Source: CAJQLB01 sp905479065
GTDB taxonomy: Bacteria; Bacteroidota; Bacteroidia; Flavobacteriales; Flavobacteriaceae
DNA length: 64,000 nt
Assembly: GCA_943846735.1 (NCBI GenBank)
Contig: OX044364.1
Span: 1,798,001-1,862,000 of the forward strand
Direction: 5' to 3'
Shown: piece after piece, positions 8,154 through 17,316 of the stretch
Layout: each line of letters starts with the position of its first letter
How positions within the stretch are numbered: position 1 is the stretch's first letter
Position numbers and translations under genes: made by a program
Notes under the pieces: model-generated
The model's database searches: none
The model's input: only the letters and a program-made list of their open reading frames with translations
Told to the model about the DNA's origin: nothing

Positions 8154-8783
8154 TTAGATGAGTTGTACACGTCCAGTACTTAAACTGTAAACACCTCCGA
8201 CAATAGCAATTTCGCCTGTATTTTCCATATCCTTTAATATGTCGCTTTTATTTTTTATGCGTTCTATGGTTAATTTCACGTTGTTTTCAACAGTTTTTGC
8301 AACAAACTCATTATTAGATGAATTAGATTCACCTGCTACCTCTGATTTACTGAGTTCAACAGCTGGCATGATGTTATCCAACATGGCTGTAATATTACCT
8401 AATTGTACCCCGTCGCAAGCGGCCTTTACAGCGCCACATGACTCGTGACCTAACACAAGAACAAGTTTGCTTCCGGCTGCTTTACAAGAATATTCTAAAC
8501 TCCCAAGAATATCAATATTTTCAAAGTTTCCAGCAACACGAGACACAAAAATATCACCAATAGCCTGGTCTAAAACAGTTTCTACAGGAACTCTTGAATC
8601 TATACACGATAATACAACGGCTTTGGGAAATTGTCCGCCAATCGTTTGATTAATTAACGCGTTGTTGTCAACTATCTGAGATTTGCCATCAATAAATCTT
8701 TGATTTCCATCTAATAAATCTTGTAGCACGCTCTGAGGCGTTAACGTATCTTGAACGTCTTTTGTAATAGCTAAATTTTTCAT
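8154..8783 (-). CDS. Beta-class carbonic anhydrase
   Basis: Interconverts CO2 and bicarbonate. The zinc site is visible: C60 and D62-x-R64 in LSCIDSRVP, and H113 and C116 in LGHESCGAV, the beta-class arrangement. The 209-residue length fits the clade paired with SulP transporters. No signal peptide is seen, so it is cytoplasmic. It lies 42 nt downstream of the SulP gene on the same strand; a SulP transporter next to a carbonic anhydrase suggests bicarbonate uptake coupled to its conversion. Confidence 0.93.
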   Translation of the reverse strand: MKNLAITKDVQDTLTPQSVLQDLLDGNQRFIDGKSQIVDNNALINQTIGGQFPKAVVLSCIDSRVPVETVLDQAIGDIFVSRVAGNFENIDILGSLEYSCKAAGSKLVLVLGHESCGAVKAACDGVQLGNITAMLDNIMPAVELSKSEVAGESNSSNNEFVAKTVENNVKLTIERIKNKSDILKDMENTGEIAIVGGVYSLSTGRVQLI

Positions 8784-8801
8784 TTTTATTTTGTTGTTAA
8801 A

Positions 8802-8815
8802 TCCGATTTTTCGGA
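8802..8815 (-). other. Short hairpin between SulP and carbonic anhydrase genes
   Basis: TCCGA and TCGGA form a 5-bp stem around TTTT in the 42-nt gap. It has no U-tract typical of an intrinsic terminator in the direction of transcription. It could mark an mRNA processing or stability site between the two genes, or be chance. Confidence 0.25.
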
Positions 8816-8825
8816 GGTTTTTATT

Positions 8826-10688
8826 TTAAATTGTATCTTCTACGTTTTCTTTAACCCATTTTAAACAAGATTTAAAATCGTCAAAGATATGCTCATTTGG
8901 AATAAAATCAGGAATAATATCAATACGTTCCATCATATATCTAGGCTGCTTTAGTAAGCCAACAAATAATACCTCAACATCATTCTTTTTTAAATCCTGA
9001 AGCATGTCTTCCATAGCGTATAATCCAGATTGATCCATATATTGCATACGTCCAAGTCTTATTATCGCAGTATTAGCTGTACTCGGAATTTGTTGAGATA
9101 AGGCTTGAAAATCACTGGTGAATCCAAAAAACAAAGGTCCTTTCACATGCTTAATAAACACCTCTTCCTTCAATTCTTCTGGGAAACCCACTTCATCTGA
9201 CCACGCCTCTTCCTTTAGAGTTTTTACATCAGATCTTTCCGCCGTTAAGTCTCCAATTTTTTTCATAAACATGAGAGAGGCAATGACTAAACCAATCCCA
9301 ACGGCGTAAACAAGATTCCATACAGATGCTAAAACCAATACAACAAGCATAATAAGCACCTCTGAACTTAATTTTATAGGTCCTAATTTCAAGTCTTTAG
9401 GTAAGTTTGGTATGGCTCTTAAACCTTTATAATCCATAACACCAATACCAACTGTAATCAAAATTCCCGCAAGAACTGCAGCTGGAATCCTTGATGCAAT
9501 AGGACCTAGAGCTAAGAGAATAAATAATAGCATAATGCCTGCTATCATTCCTGACAATCGTGTTTTCCCACCAGAATTAATGTTGACTACAGTTCTGATG
9601 GTTGCTCCTGCACCAGGGAGACCGCCAAAAATAGCTCCTATACTGTTCCCAATACCCTGACCAACTAATTCTTTATTTGGCTTGTGTTTTGTTTTAGTCA
9701 TATTATCAGCGACAACACTGGTTAAAAGGGAATCAATTGCTCCCAAAAGCGCCAAGGTGAGCGCTGTAAAAATATAAGGAGTCACACTCCCTAATTTAAA
9801 TTGTGTGAATATTTCAACAACAGGATATGGAAATCCTTGAGGAATCTGTTCAATGGGTCTGTAATCAAATCCAAGGGCTACGGCAATACCTGATACGACA
9901 ACAAGTGCCACTAGCGTACTAGGCACCGCTGTGGTAATACGTTTAAAACCATAAATAATAAAAATAGTAGCTAGTGCCAACGCCAATTCTAACCAATTTA
10001 TATTTTTTAATGCATTAGGTAAGCCTTTTATAGTCCCTAAAACACCTGACGCTTCTTTAGCAGCGAGTGTTTGAGATTCTGCATAAATTTGAGCTTCTGT
10101 TATTTTATTTGCTTTAATAACTGTTTCCTGAAGGTCTTCAAGAACCAAGATGCTTTCACCAGACTCCTCTTTTATGATACTTTTAAGAATTAATTCTTTT
10201 GCTTGTGGTTTGAATTGATTTACAAAAGCCGTGTCTTCTTTTGGATAATATCCAACAGAAGGAAAAATTTGAGTAATTAAAATAATGACACCTATCGCTG
10301 TCATAAAACCAGAAACTACAGGATATGGAATGTATCTAATGTACTGCCCAATGCCTAAAACACCAAGACCTATTTGCATTAAACCTGCCAATAAAAAAAC
10401 AGTAAGAATAATAGGTAATGCCTTATTAACATCACCATCATTAACAGCAATTATCCCTGCAATTACTACCATACTCACTGCAGTCATTGGTGCCGTTGGA
10501 CCCGAAATCTGAGTGTTAGTACCCCCAAAAAGGGCAGCAAAAAAGCTAATGAAAATAGCACCATATAGCCCTGCTGTGGGTCCTAATCCCGATGATACTC
10601 CAAAAGCTAAAGCCAAAGGCAATGCAACGATGCCAGCGGTAATCCCGCCAAAAGCATCTCCTTTAATATTTGAAAATAAATTCTTCAT
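8826..10688 (-). CDS. SulP-family anion transporter with STAS domain, probable bicarbonate transporter
   Basis: A 620-residue inner-membrane permease. The N-terminus carries the SulP pattern GGITAGIVALPLALAFGVSS, then TNTQISGPTAPMT near residues 57-70, and about a dozen helices. A cytoplasmic STAS domain occupies roughly residues 505-615, with the conserved MDQSGLYAM loop. Residues about 147-230 form a polar insertion between two membrane segments, longer than in typical bacterial SulP proteins. The adjacent carbonic anhydrase makes bicarbonate (BicA-like) the best guess for the substrate; sulfate cannot be excluded. It is preceded by a DUF2490 gene on the same strand, with a 30-nt gap. Confidence 0.9.
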   Translation of the reverse strand: MKNLFSNIKGDAFGGITAGIVALPLALAFGVSSGLGPTAGLYGAIFISFFAALFGGTNTQISGPTAPMTAVSMVVIAGIIAVNDGDVNKALPIILTVFLLAGLMQIGLGVLGIGQYIRYIPYPVVSGFMTAIGVIILITQIFPSVGYYPKEDTAFVNQFKPQAKELILKSIIKEESGESILVLEDLQETVIKANKITEAQIYAESQTLAAKEASGVLGTIKGLPNALKNINWLELALALATIFIIYGFKRITTAVPSTLVALVVVSGIAVALGFDYRPIEQIPQGFPYPVVEIFTQFKLGSVTPYIFTALTLALLGAIDSLLTSVVADNMTKTKHKPNKELVGQGIGNSIGAIFGGLPGAGATIRTVVNINSGGKTRLSGMIAGIMLLFILLALGPIASRIPAAVLAGILITVGIGVMDYKGLRAIPNLPKDLKLGPIKLSSEVLIMLVVLVLASVWNLVYAVGIGLVIASLMFMKKIGDLTAERSDVKTLKEEAWSDEVGFPEELKEEVFIKHVKGPLFFGFTSDFQALSQQIPSTANTAIIRLGRMQYMDQSGLYAMEDMLQDLKKNDVEVLFVGLLKQPRYMMERIDIIPDFIPNEHIFDDFKSCLKWVKENVEDTI

Positions 10689-10718
10689 ATTTTTTAATTT
10701 AATTTAAATGTTATCGAT

Positions 10719-11399
10719 TTAAAAATTCACAAAAGTGATGATATTAATTTGGTCTCTTGATTTAGTTTCAAAAAATTGATTCATATAGCCAAGCTCTATT
10801 TTAATGTTATTGTTTAGTTTACAGCCAAGCCCCCCATAAAGCCTATTCCTATCAAATATTGAGCTTTTAGTGTTTAAAAATATTTCATTGTAAGCACTAA
10901 AATACATAGGACTTTTAGAGTCTGTCGATTGTTTAAATGGAATATTGAGACTCAAAAAATAGCGCAAACGAAGCTTAAAGTCATCCTCAATAAATCGCTG
11001 TTCAAAGCGATAACGATGGCTTAATGTAACTTTCCCAATTGCTTGTTTTGTCGTGTACTGCTGAAATACACGATGTTCATTTACTAAAACTTTATCCTCA
11101 GTGTCTTCAATATAGTTTTTAGATAAGATATAGCCATAACCTAACAAGATGTTATTATTATTTTCTGTCAAATTGTGTCCAACTCCTGTTCTTAACAACA
11201 GCTGTTCTAAATCTCCAATAGCATTATAATTACGATACTGTATTTCATTATGAATATTCCATTTCGAATTTAACTTCTTATTTCCAATGTATATTAACCA
11301 ATTTCCAAGGTTACTGTCTTGTGCGTGAGCAGAAAAAGACATAGCTCCTAAAAAAAGGATACTCAGTATTTTTATTTGTCTTGTGGTAATTTTAAACAT
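10719..11399 (-). CDS. DUF2490 outer-membrane beta-barrel-like protein
   Basis: A 226-residue exported protein with a signal peptide (hydrophobic core ILSILFLGAMSFSA, likely cut after AHA). The mature part begins NLGNWLIYIGNKKLNSKW and continues as alternating amphipathic strands such as WNIHNEIQYRNY and LLLRTGVGHNL, ending in the aromatic NIITFVNF. This is the DUF2490 pattern, predicted to be an outer-membrane beta-barrel of unknown function. It precedes the SulP-carbonic anhydrase pair with a 30-nt gap, so it may supply an outer-membrane route for the same substrate; that link is inference. Confidence 0.85.
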   Translation of the reverse strand: MFKITTRQIKILSILFLGAMSFSAHAQDSNLGNWLIYIGNKKLNSKWNIHNEIQYRNYNAIGDLEQLLLRTGVGHNLTENNNNILLGYGYILSKNYIEDTEDKVLVNEHRVFQQYTTKQAIGKVTLSHRYRFEQRFIEDDFKLRLRYFLSLNIPFKQSTDSKSPMYFSAYNEIFLNTKSSIFDRNRLYGGLGCKLNNNIKIELGYMNQFFETKSRDQINIITFVNF

Positions 11400-11482
11400 A
11401 TCTAAATAACTTTACCCAGCTCTAGAAAATGAACTGAGGATAATAATGTACTAACTCTAGGCTAGTTAATTTTAATCTGATG

Positions 11483-11785
11483 TTAAATGCAAGGTTCGGG
11501 AGGTGGAGATGTCAATTCTTTACTGTAAGAACGGTAATTATCATTTCGTGATCTTAAAATGTCTACTAAATTGATTTTAAATGTGGTGAAATCTTGCTTT
11601 ATATTTTCTAAAATTTCAATTTCTAAGTCTTTTCCTTTTTCTTCTCCCTTTTTCTCTTCTTCTTCGCTAGAGTCTATGAGAACCGAAATATCATAAGTAT
11701 TATCCACCATAGCCATGATATTAGGCAACACCGTAATCGATGTGAAAATAATAGATAAAACAAATGCCAAAGTAGTATTACTCAT
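11483..11785 (-). CDS. Small exported or membrane-anchored protein of unknown function
   Basis: A 100-residue protein with a hydrophobic N-terminus (LAFVLSIIFTSITVLPNIMAM), a charged Glu/Lys stretch around residues 41-52, a helical region and a Pro-rich end (TSPPPEPCI). Similar short proteins ending in a PPPE motif occur in Flavobacteriaceae as far as I recall, with no known function. It has its own -7 promoter element 17 nt upstream, so it is probably not part of the bat operon. Confidence 0.6.
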   Translation of the reverse strand: MSNTTLAFVLSIIFTSITVLPNIMAMVDNTYDISVLIDSSEEEEKKGEEKGKDLEIEILENIKQDFTTFKINLVDILRSRNDNYRSYSKELTSPPPEPCI

Positions 11786-11801
11786 TTTTATATTTAAAAA
11801 A

Positions 11802-11809
11802 CAAAGATA
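11802..11809 (-). promoter_or_regulatory. Promoter -7 element of the small PPPE-tail protein gene
   Basis: On the minus strand this reads TATCTTTG, an exact TAnnTTTG match, 17 nt upstream of the start codon. No clear -33 TTG is seen. Confidence 0.5.
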
Positions 11810-11842
11810 CTTGTTGAAATAAATAATTTTGTTAATGAAATA

Positions 11843-12604
11843 CTAAAAATCATTCAACAATCTAATGTCTTTTGAATTTATCCAGCCATTCTTGCCATTC
11901 GCTATTTTAATTTTAGTCCAAGAGTCATTGTACGTCTCTAAGACCTGCACTTTGGTGCCTTCATGTAGCTGAAATGCTGTTTCACTCTTTAAATTTGGAT
12001 CAGATTTGACATCACTTTCTTGAGCAAAAACAATAGCTGGGTTGTTTTTTTTATTAATTGCATGTTTTTGAAACGCAAAGGATAAAAATACAATCGCTAA
12101 AATTAAGGTTATAAAACTTAGAACAAATGATGCTCGCTTTTTGGATGTTGAAAATGAAAAATAATAACTCAAAAATAAAATTACAAACAAAATAACACAA
12201 CATACAGAGAGCTTTGCCCAAGAATCAACAGTAAATGTGTTGACTAAAGTCTTTAAAACCCTAGTAAATCCAATTTCCGGTAGTTCTTCAATTGCATCAA
12301 TAGTCATATTTTGTGCAAAACTATAGTTGTTTAAAATATCTATGTCATCTGGTGATAACTGCAATGCTCTTTCATAAAAATAAATACTCGCTGCTATTTG
12401 GTTTAATTTATAATACGAATTGGCTAAATTAAAGTATAACTCAGGAGAATGTGTTTGTGTGTTAAGAATAGCCTCGTAACGAGCGATAGCTTCTTGATAC
12501 TCTCCATTATTATAAAAATCATTGGCTTCAAGAAAGGCGTCCTTGTTTTGAGCGTTAATCAACACAGAAAATAAGAGCACCACAATGACTAAGATTTGCT
12601 TCAT
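11843..12604 (-). CDS. batE: BatE: TPR and SH3 domain membrane protein
   Basis: A 253-residue protein: signal sequence (1-19), TPR-like helices (about 22-90, with NGEYQEAIARYEAIL and LYFNLANSYYKLNQ), two membrane segments (about 131-150 and 158-178) and a C-terminal bacterial SH3 domain (about 190-248) ending in GKNGWINSKDIRLL. Bat proteins are associated with aerotolerance or envelope stress in Bacteroides and with spirochaete Bat operons; their mechanism is unclear. Its start overlaps the batD stop by 4 nt (ATGA type), so it is translationally coupled and is the last gene of the operon. Confidence 0.85.
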   Translation of the reverse strand: MKQILVIVVLLFSVLINAQNKDAFLEANDFYNNGEYQEAIARYEAILNTQTHSPELYFNLANSYYKLNQIAASIYFYERALQLSPDDIDILNNYSFAQNMTIDAIEELPEIGFTRVLKTLVNTFTVDSWAKLSVCCVILFVILFLSYYFSFSTSKKRASFVLSFITLILAIVFLSFAFQKHAINKKNNPAIVFAQESDVKSDPNLKSETAFQLHEGTKVQVLETYNDSWTKIKIANGKNGWINSKDIRLLNDF

Positions 12605-14361
12605 TTAATTTGTCTATCGATTAATGAAATTACATTAGAAGCCTTGTTATAGTCTTGCTCCATTTCAACATTTGAAAATGGTGCATATCTTGCCATTTCA
12701 CAATTTGTCAATAATTCAATAAATTGTGAAATAGCAGCGTCTTTAGCTGATTTAGTTTGTAATAATTCTTGAATTTTTTCTTTAGAAAAATCGCTCGTTT
12801 CAATATTTAGCTTAGACTTTAAGTAGTTGTGTAGCGCCCGCTCAAGTGCGTTGTAAAAAGACTCTTTACTTCCTAATGTTTTTTTGGCTTCTCTTAAATA
12901 CTTTCTTGCCAATTTATTTCCTGTTCTTATTCTATTTCCAACAGTATCGCCGCGTCTCATCTCTTGTTTACGCCTTAAAATAACAGCTACCGGGATGGCT
13001 AAAAAAGGGACTAATAACAACATCCAAAAACTCAAGGAGTTGAAAAACGTTGTACGCTTTGTATTAAGAAAATTCGTTTTTGTTTTAAAAGACGCAAATT
13101 GACTACCCGTTGAAAGAATATTTTGTTTTGTGCTTGAAACCGCTTGTGAATTATTGTTCACTGGACCCTCTGTGACATCAACAACTAGTTCACCTGATGA
13201 TAGTGTTTTGTAACGTTTTTCTTTTAAACTAAAATATGAAAATGTAATGCTAGGAATTGGATATTTTCCTTGATAAGACGGAACAATCGTGTAAGCGTCA
13301 GAAGATTGACCGCTCATGCCCCGTAACGACACTGAAATTTTTTCATTGTGCTCTGGCTCGTAGACCTCCAAAGCGCTTGGAAGCGTTAACACTGGTAATT
13401 TAAAAAGTTTCAAATTCCCATTACCACTAACTTGTACTTTTGCCTCCAATGCCTCTGTCGCTCTAAGCGTTGTTTTTGAAGTAGTCACATTGAAATCAAA
13501 ATCTCCAACTGCTCCCGAAAAATTGATAGGTTTTCCTGCTTCAGGTAAGGGTTTAACATTAATTGTTCTTTTCCCAGCAGCTACGGTTCTGTGAACAGAC
13601 TGCATCAATCTTCCTCCAAAAATATCGCGCCTATTGGTAGGGACATCCACAGTGATGTCTAAGGTAAGAGGCTCTATTTCCAAAAGCCCTGACTTTTGGG
13701 GATATAAAACCGTCTTTCTAAGAACAACGTATCGATAATCTTCACCCTTGTAAGTCCCATTTTGAATTTTTATACCTTTAATATCGATATTTTGGCTCCA
13801 AAAATCATTGTACCGAGGAATGTCTAATTCTCGCCAATTACTAACGCCTGTGTTTTCTGAAACGAAAAGCTTATAGACAACAGTAATCGCCTCATTTAAA
13901 TAAGGATTGGTTTTAGAAACTTCAGCAACCAAATGAATATTTTGGTTTACAATATAATCTGGATCGTTAGGGTCTTTTGGTTTGTCAACCGCAGCAGTAA
14001 CAGTAACAGTCACTGGAAGAGTTTTAAAGGTCTCTCCATCAATTTCAATGGTAGCCTGACCAATGGTGAAATTTCCTCGTTTTTTAGGAGCTAAAAAATA
14101 ACTGTAAGTTTTTGAGAATGATTTAACACCATTAATCCATGAATTACTAATAGATTGACTGGGGCCACCCACTACAGTAAAACTCTCGAAACTTGGAGGG
14201 TTGAAATTATCTCCATCTTTATTCATTTCAAAGTCAACTCTCAAACGCTCGTTTACTCCAAGTTTTTGCTTACTTACCTTTGCTTCAAAAGTTACTTGCG
14301 CCGATGAAAACGAACTTATGGTAGTAAATAAAACAATCGATATGTATGTGAGCGCTTTCAT
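12601..14361 (-). CDS. batD: BatD family exported membrane protein
   Basis: I start the gene at the internal ATG giving MKALTYISIVLF, because a proper signal peptide begins there and ends near SSAQ; the frame stays open upstream to a TTG overlapping the batC stop. The 586-residue product has several Ig-like beta domains (VTFEAKVSKQKLGVNERL onward), one membrane helix about 40 residues after the Ser/Thr-rich linker (SLSFWMLLLVPFLAIPVAVI) and a cytoplasmic helical tail of about 125 residues (NALERALHNYLKSKL). This matches BatD. It lies between batC and batE in a typical Bat gene order. Confidence 0.88.
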   Translation of the reverse strand: MKALTYISIVLFTTISSFSSAQVTFEAKVSKQKLGVNERLRVDFEMNKDGDNFNPPSFESFTVVGGPSQSISNSWINGVKSFSKTYSYFLAPKKRGNFTIGQATIEIDGETFKTLPVTVTVTAAVDKPKDPNDPDYIVNQNIHLVAEVSKTNPYLNEAITVVYKLFVSENTGVSNWRELDIPRYNDFWSQNIDIKGIKIQNGTYKGEDYRYVVLRKTVLYPQKSGLLEIEPLTLDITVDVPTNRRDIFGGRLMQSVHRTVAAGKRTINVKPLPEAGKPINFSGAVGDFDFNVTTSKTTLRATEALEAKVQVSGNGNLKLFKLPVLTLPSALEVYEPEHNEKISVSLRGMSGQSSDAYTIVPSYQGKYPIPSITFSYFSLKEKRYKTLSSGELVVDVTEGPVNNNSQAVSSTKQNILSTGSQFASFKTKTNFLNTKRTTFFNSLSFWMLLLVPFLAIPVAVILRRKQEMRRGDTVGNRIRTGNKLARKYLREAKKTLGSKESFYNALERALHNYLKSKLNIETSDFSKEKIQELLQTKSAKDAAISQFIELLTNCEMARYAPFSNVEMEQDYNKASNVISLIDRQIK

Positions 14362-14402
14362 TAAAATAACATCTGTAAAACGAATCTTGTGAGGTGTCTT
14401 TT

Positions 14403-15215
14403 TTACCAATCTTTTTCGGCCCTAACTTTCGGCCCTTTCGCTTTTTTAGCATTAATTTTCTCCTGAACTTTCTTTTCTTGATTGTTCATGGCCTCTAACA
14501 AGTTTTTAACTTGTTGAGGCGATAATTTTCCTTGTTGCTGTTCTTTCTTTTGGTCTTCCTTTTGAGGAGCTTTATCACCCTCTTTTTCATCAGGTTTACC
14601 ATTATCATCTTCCTTATCATCTCCATCATTTTTCTTTTCTTCATCATTCCCTTCTTCGTCTTTTTTATCTTCATTTTCATCACCGTCATCTTTTTTATCT
14701 TCTTTATCTTCATTCTCTTTTTCATCCTCATTTTCATCCTCGTTTTCATCATCATCTCCCTGTCCTTGTTGCTCTGCACACTCTTTTGCTAAGGCAAAAT
14801 TATATCGGGTTTCCTCATCTGTAGGGTCATTTCTTAGGGCATTTTTAAACATCTCTACCGCTTCCTGACATAAATTTTGCTTCATTAACGCATTTCCGAT
14901 ATTGTGAAACGCACGATGTCTGTCGTTTTTAGAGGATGCAGAAGTTGCAGCTTCCATATGACGCAATAAAGCTTCATCATATAAACCAGATTCATAATAG
15001 GCATTCCCCAAATTATAAGTCCCTATAGTATTTGAAGGTGTTTTTGAGATTGCTTTCCTGTACTCAACCTCAGCATTAACAAAATCTTCCTGAACTAAGT
15101 CATTTGCCTGAGAAATTAAATCATTCGTTTGAGTAAAAGTTTTCTCTTGATCTTGTGAAAAGCCGCAGAAAGACAATAAAATAAAAATATAGGTGAGTGT
15201 TTTAATGCGTTCCAT
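14403..15215 (-). CDS. batC: BatC-like TPR protein with long charged low-complexity tail
   Basis: A 270-residue exported protein: signal peptide ending near GFSQ, TPR repeats at about residues 45-145 (TIGTYNLGNAYYESGLYDEA; RAFHNIGNALMKQNLCQEAV; TDEETRYNFALAKECAEQ), then roughly 70 residues almost entirely of Asp, Glu, Lys, Asn and Gly, and a basic end. BatC proteins are short TPR proteins between BatB and BatD. The acidic tract comes from repetitive GAA/GAT/AAA codons, so reading frames in the other phases are also open here; those are artefacts. The tail may bind cations or a basic partner. Confidence 0.85.
   Translation of the reverse strand: MERIKTLTYIFILLSFCGFSQDQEKTFTQTNDLISQANDLVQEDFVNAEVEYRKAISKTPSNTIGTYNLGNAYYESGLYDEALLRHMEAATSASSKNDRHRAFHNIGNALMKQNLCQEAVEMFKNALRNDPTDEETRYNFALAKECAEQQGQGDDDENEDENEDEKENEDKEDKKDDGDENEDKKDEEGNDEEKKNDGDDKEDDNGKPDEKEGDKAPQKEDQKKEQQQGKLSPQQVKNLLEAMNNQEKKVQEKINAKKAKGPKVRAEKDW
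14570..14760. repeat. Low-complexity Asp/Glu/Lys-coding tract inside batC
   Basis: On the plus strand this is a run of tct/ttc/atc/ttt triplets, encoding the charged tail on the minus strand. Degenerate units such as ttttcatc recur (around 14717-14750), giving an imperfect tandem repeat that could vary in length between strains. Confidence 0.6.
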
Positions 15216-15273
15216 AGGTTACAAAAATAATAAAGTCCTCTTCTTTTTCTAGTTAAATTTTATATAAATTCAC

Positions 15274-16308
15274 CTACACATTCTGGTTAAATAAATTTAG
15301 GCGCTCTAACCATGCCGTCTTTCGTTCCAATAAAAATATATCGATAATTATAAAGAAAATCCCTAGTAATAAAAACCATTGAAATTGATCTTTATACTCG
15401 GCAAACTCCTTCGCTTCAAATTCTTTTTTATCCATTTTGTTTAAAATATCCCTGATAGCTTCAACTACCTCAGTAGTATTTAAACCATTTATGTACTGCC
15501 CGTTTGCTTCTTCAGCAATCGCCCTGAGGGTCTCCTCATTGAGTTTTGTTACAACAGTCTCACCGGAACGGTCTTTTTTATAATTCAGTACGATTCCATT
15601 TTGTTTAATAGGTATTGGAGCCCCTTTTAAACTACCAACGCCGATAGTAAATATCTTTATGCCTTCTTCCGCTGCTGTTTCAGCAATATCTTGAGATAAG
15701 TCACTATGATCCTCGCCGTCAGAAATGATAATTAATACGCGATTGGTTTGTTCTTCGTCATTAAAATAGGTTCTCGCTAGTTGAATTGCTTCATTTATAG
15801 CAGTCCCTTGAGACGATAACATGTCAGTATTCATACTCTGTAGAAACATCTTTGCAGCCGCATAATCTGTGGTAATAGGCAGCTGCGGCACAGCCTTGCC
15901 TGCATAAGCAATGATTCCTATGCGATCACTAGCCAAATTATTAATGATTTGAGTCACTAATTGTTTTGACTTTTCAATGCGATTAGGAGCAATATCTTCC
16001 GCTAACATGCTTTTTGAAACATCTACAGCAAACACAATATCAACACCTTGCCGCTTCACTGTCTCTAGTTTCGTCCCTACTTTCGGATTTACCATGGCAA
16101 TGGTTAGACAGGTAAACGCCAAGCAAAGCATAATTAACTTTAGAATTGGCTTAAAATGTGATTTGTTTGGGCTTAATCTTTTTAAAATTTGATGATGTGC
16201 AAACTTATTTTGAGCGTGACGCTTCCATACCTGCACGATCACAAATAAAAATATTATTATTGGTACTAACAATAATAACCAAAACCATATTTTCTCTTCC
16301 AATTGCAT
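15274..16308 (-). CDS. batB: BatB: von Willebrand factor A domain membrane protein
   Basis: A 344-residue protein with two N-terminal hydrophobic helices (about 8-27 and 55-73), a VWA domain from about residue 88 with the metal-ion (MIDAS) motif D96-V-S98-K-S100, ISDGED further on, and a C-terminal helix (about 310-328). The VWA domain is predicted to be exposed between the membrane helices. The start codon directly follows the batA stop with no gap, showing tight coupling of the two paralogous VWA proteins. Confidence 0.92.
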   Translation of the reverse strand: MQLEEKIWFWLLLLVPIIIFLFVIVQVWKRHAQNKFAHHQILKRLSPNKSHFKPILKLIMLCLAFTCLTIAMVNPKVGTKLETVKRQGVDIVFAVDVSKSMLAEDIAPNRIEKSKQLVTQIINNLASDRIGIIAYAGKAVPQLPITTDYAAAKMFLQSMNTDMLSSQGTAINEAIQLARTYFNDEEQTNRVLIIISDGEDHSDLSQDIAETAAEEGIKIFTIGVGSLKGAPIPIKQNGIVLNYKKDRSGETVVTKLNEETLRAIAEEANGQYINGLNTTEVVEAIRDILNKMDKKEFEAKEFAEYKDQFQWFLLLGIFFIIIDIFLLERKTAWLERLNLFNQNV

Positions 16309-17316
16309 TTATATAAAACTTCTAAAAATAGTGTAACGTAAGATTAACTCAATTAACAATAAAAACCCTGCAAATAAAACCAACGCACGGTATTTTTCCT
16401 CATAATTATAGAATTTAAACTCTTCAACATCCGTCTTTTCAAGCTTATTGATTTCAGTATAGATTTCTTTCAATTTTTGATTGTTTGTCGCTCTAAAATA
16501 CTTCCCTCCAGTCGCTTTTGCTATTTCCTTCAACAACGCTTCATCAATCGTTACTTGAACACGACCATATTGAAATTCATTGTTGGGTAGAATTCCTATT
16601 GGGGATAGAGCCATTCCATTTGTTCCCAATCCTATCGTATAAGTTTTTATCCCATATTCAACAGCAAGTTCACTAGCAGTACTTGGGTCAATAAAACCAG
16701 AATTATTTACCCCGTCAGTTAACAATATAATAACCTTACTCTTGGCCTTACTGTTTTTTAATCTGTTAACAGAAGTTGCAAGACCCATTCCTATGGCTGT
16801 TCCACCTTCAATAATTGTATTATACTTAATTTCTTGCAGCGATTTCAATACGATAGACTTATCACTTGTAATTGGAGTTTTTGTATAACTCTCTCCCGCG
16901 TATTCAACCAATCCAATGCGATCATTAGGACGTCCTTTAATAAAATCTCCCGCTACATTTTTTAAAGCTTCCAATCGATTTGGTTTTAAATCTTTTGCAA
17001 GCATACTAGCAGAAACATCAATAGCGATAACAATATCAATACCTCGTGTCGTTTTTGTCTTTGTTGATACGTCAACAGTCTGGGGTCTAGCCAAAGCTGT
17101 AATTAATAGTCCAAGTGCTATAATTCTTAGAACAAATAAGACATGCCTAAATGTTGGTAACCAAGTTGTAGTTACCTCAAAGCCCTTTAGATTAGGCATT
17201 TTGAGCTCGGCAGTTTGCTGGCTATTTTTAAGAATATACCATCCAATGATTATCGGTATTACAAGTAACAACCAAAACCATTGCTTATTAAAAAATTCTA
17301 TGCCTTCCAGTATCAT
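16309..17316 (-). CDS. batA: BatA: von Willebrand factor A domain membrane protein
   Basis: A 335-residue protein with the same plan as BatB: N-terminal helices (about 13-29 and 57-76, with ALARPQ after the second), a VWA domain with D100-V-S102-A-S104 and LLTDGVNNSG, and a C-terminal membrane helix. In characterised Bat operons BatA and BatB act as a membrane complex with the TPR protein BatC. The start overlaps the preceding gene by 4 nt. Confidence 0.93.
   Translation of the reverse strand: MILEGIEFFNKQWFWLLLVIPIIIGWYILKNSQQTAELKMPNLKGFEVTTTWLPTFRHVLFVLRIIALGLLITALARPQTVDVSTKTKTTRGIDIVIAIDVSASMLAKDLKPNRLEALKNVAGDFIKGRPNDRIGLVEYAGESYTKTPITSDKSIVLKSLQEIKYNTIIEGGTAIGMGLATSVNRLKNSKAKSKVIILLTDGVNNSGFIDPSTASELAVEYGIKTYTIGLGTNGMALSPIGILPNNEFQYGRVQVTIDEALLKEIAKATGGKYFRATNNQKLKEIYTEINKLEKTDVEEFKFYNYEEKYRALVLFAGFLLLIELILRYTIFRSFI

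Noticed and set aside
10285..10707. Plus-strand open frames opposite the SulP gene
   Set aside because: They are shadows of the hydrophobic coding sequence with Pro/Lys-rich translations and no initiation context.
14361..14409. Longer batD starting from a TTG that overlaps the batC stop
   Set aside because: It would place basic residues before an otherwise complete signal peptide; the internal ATG is the better start.
14495..14792. Long open frames on both strands within batC encoding Met/Lys-rich or Phe/Ile-rich proteins
   Set aside because: They are produced by the low-complexity charged-residue tract of batC and have no signals of their own.
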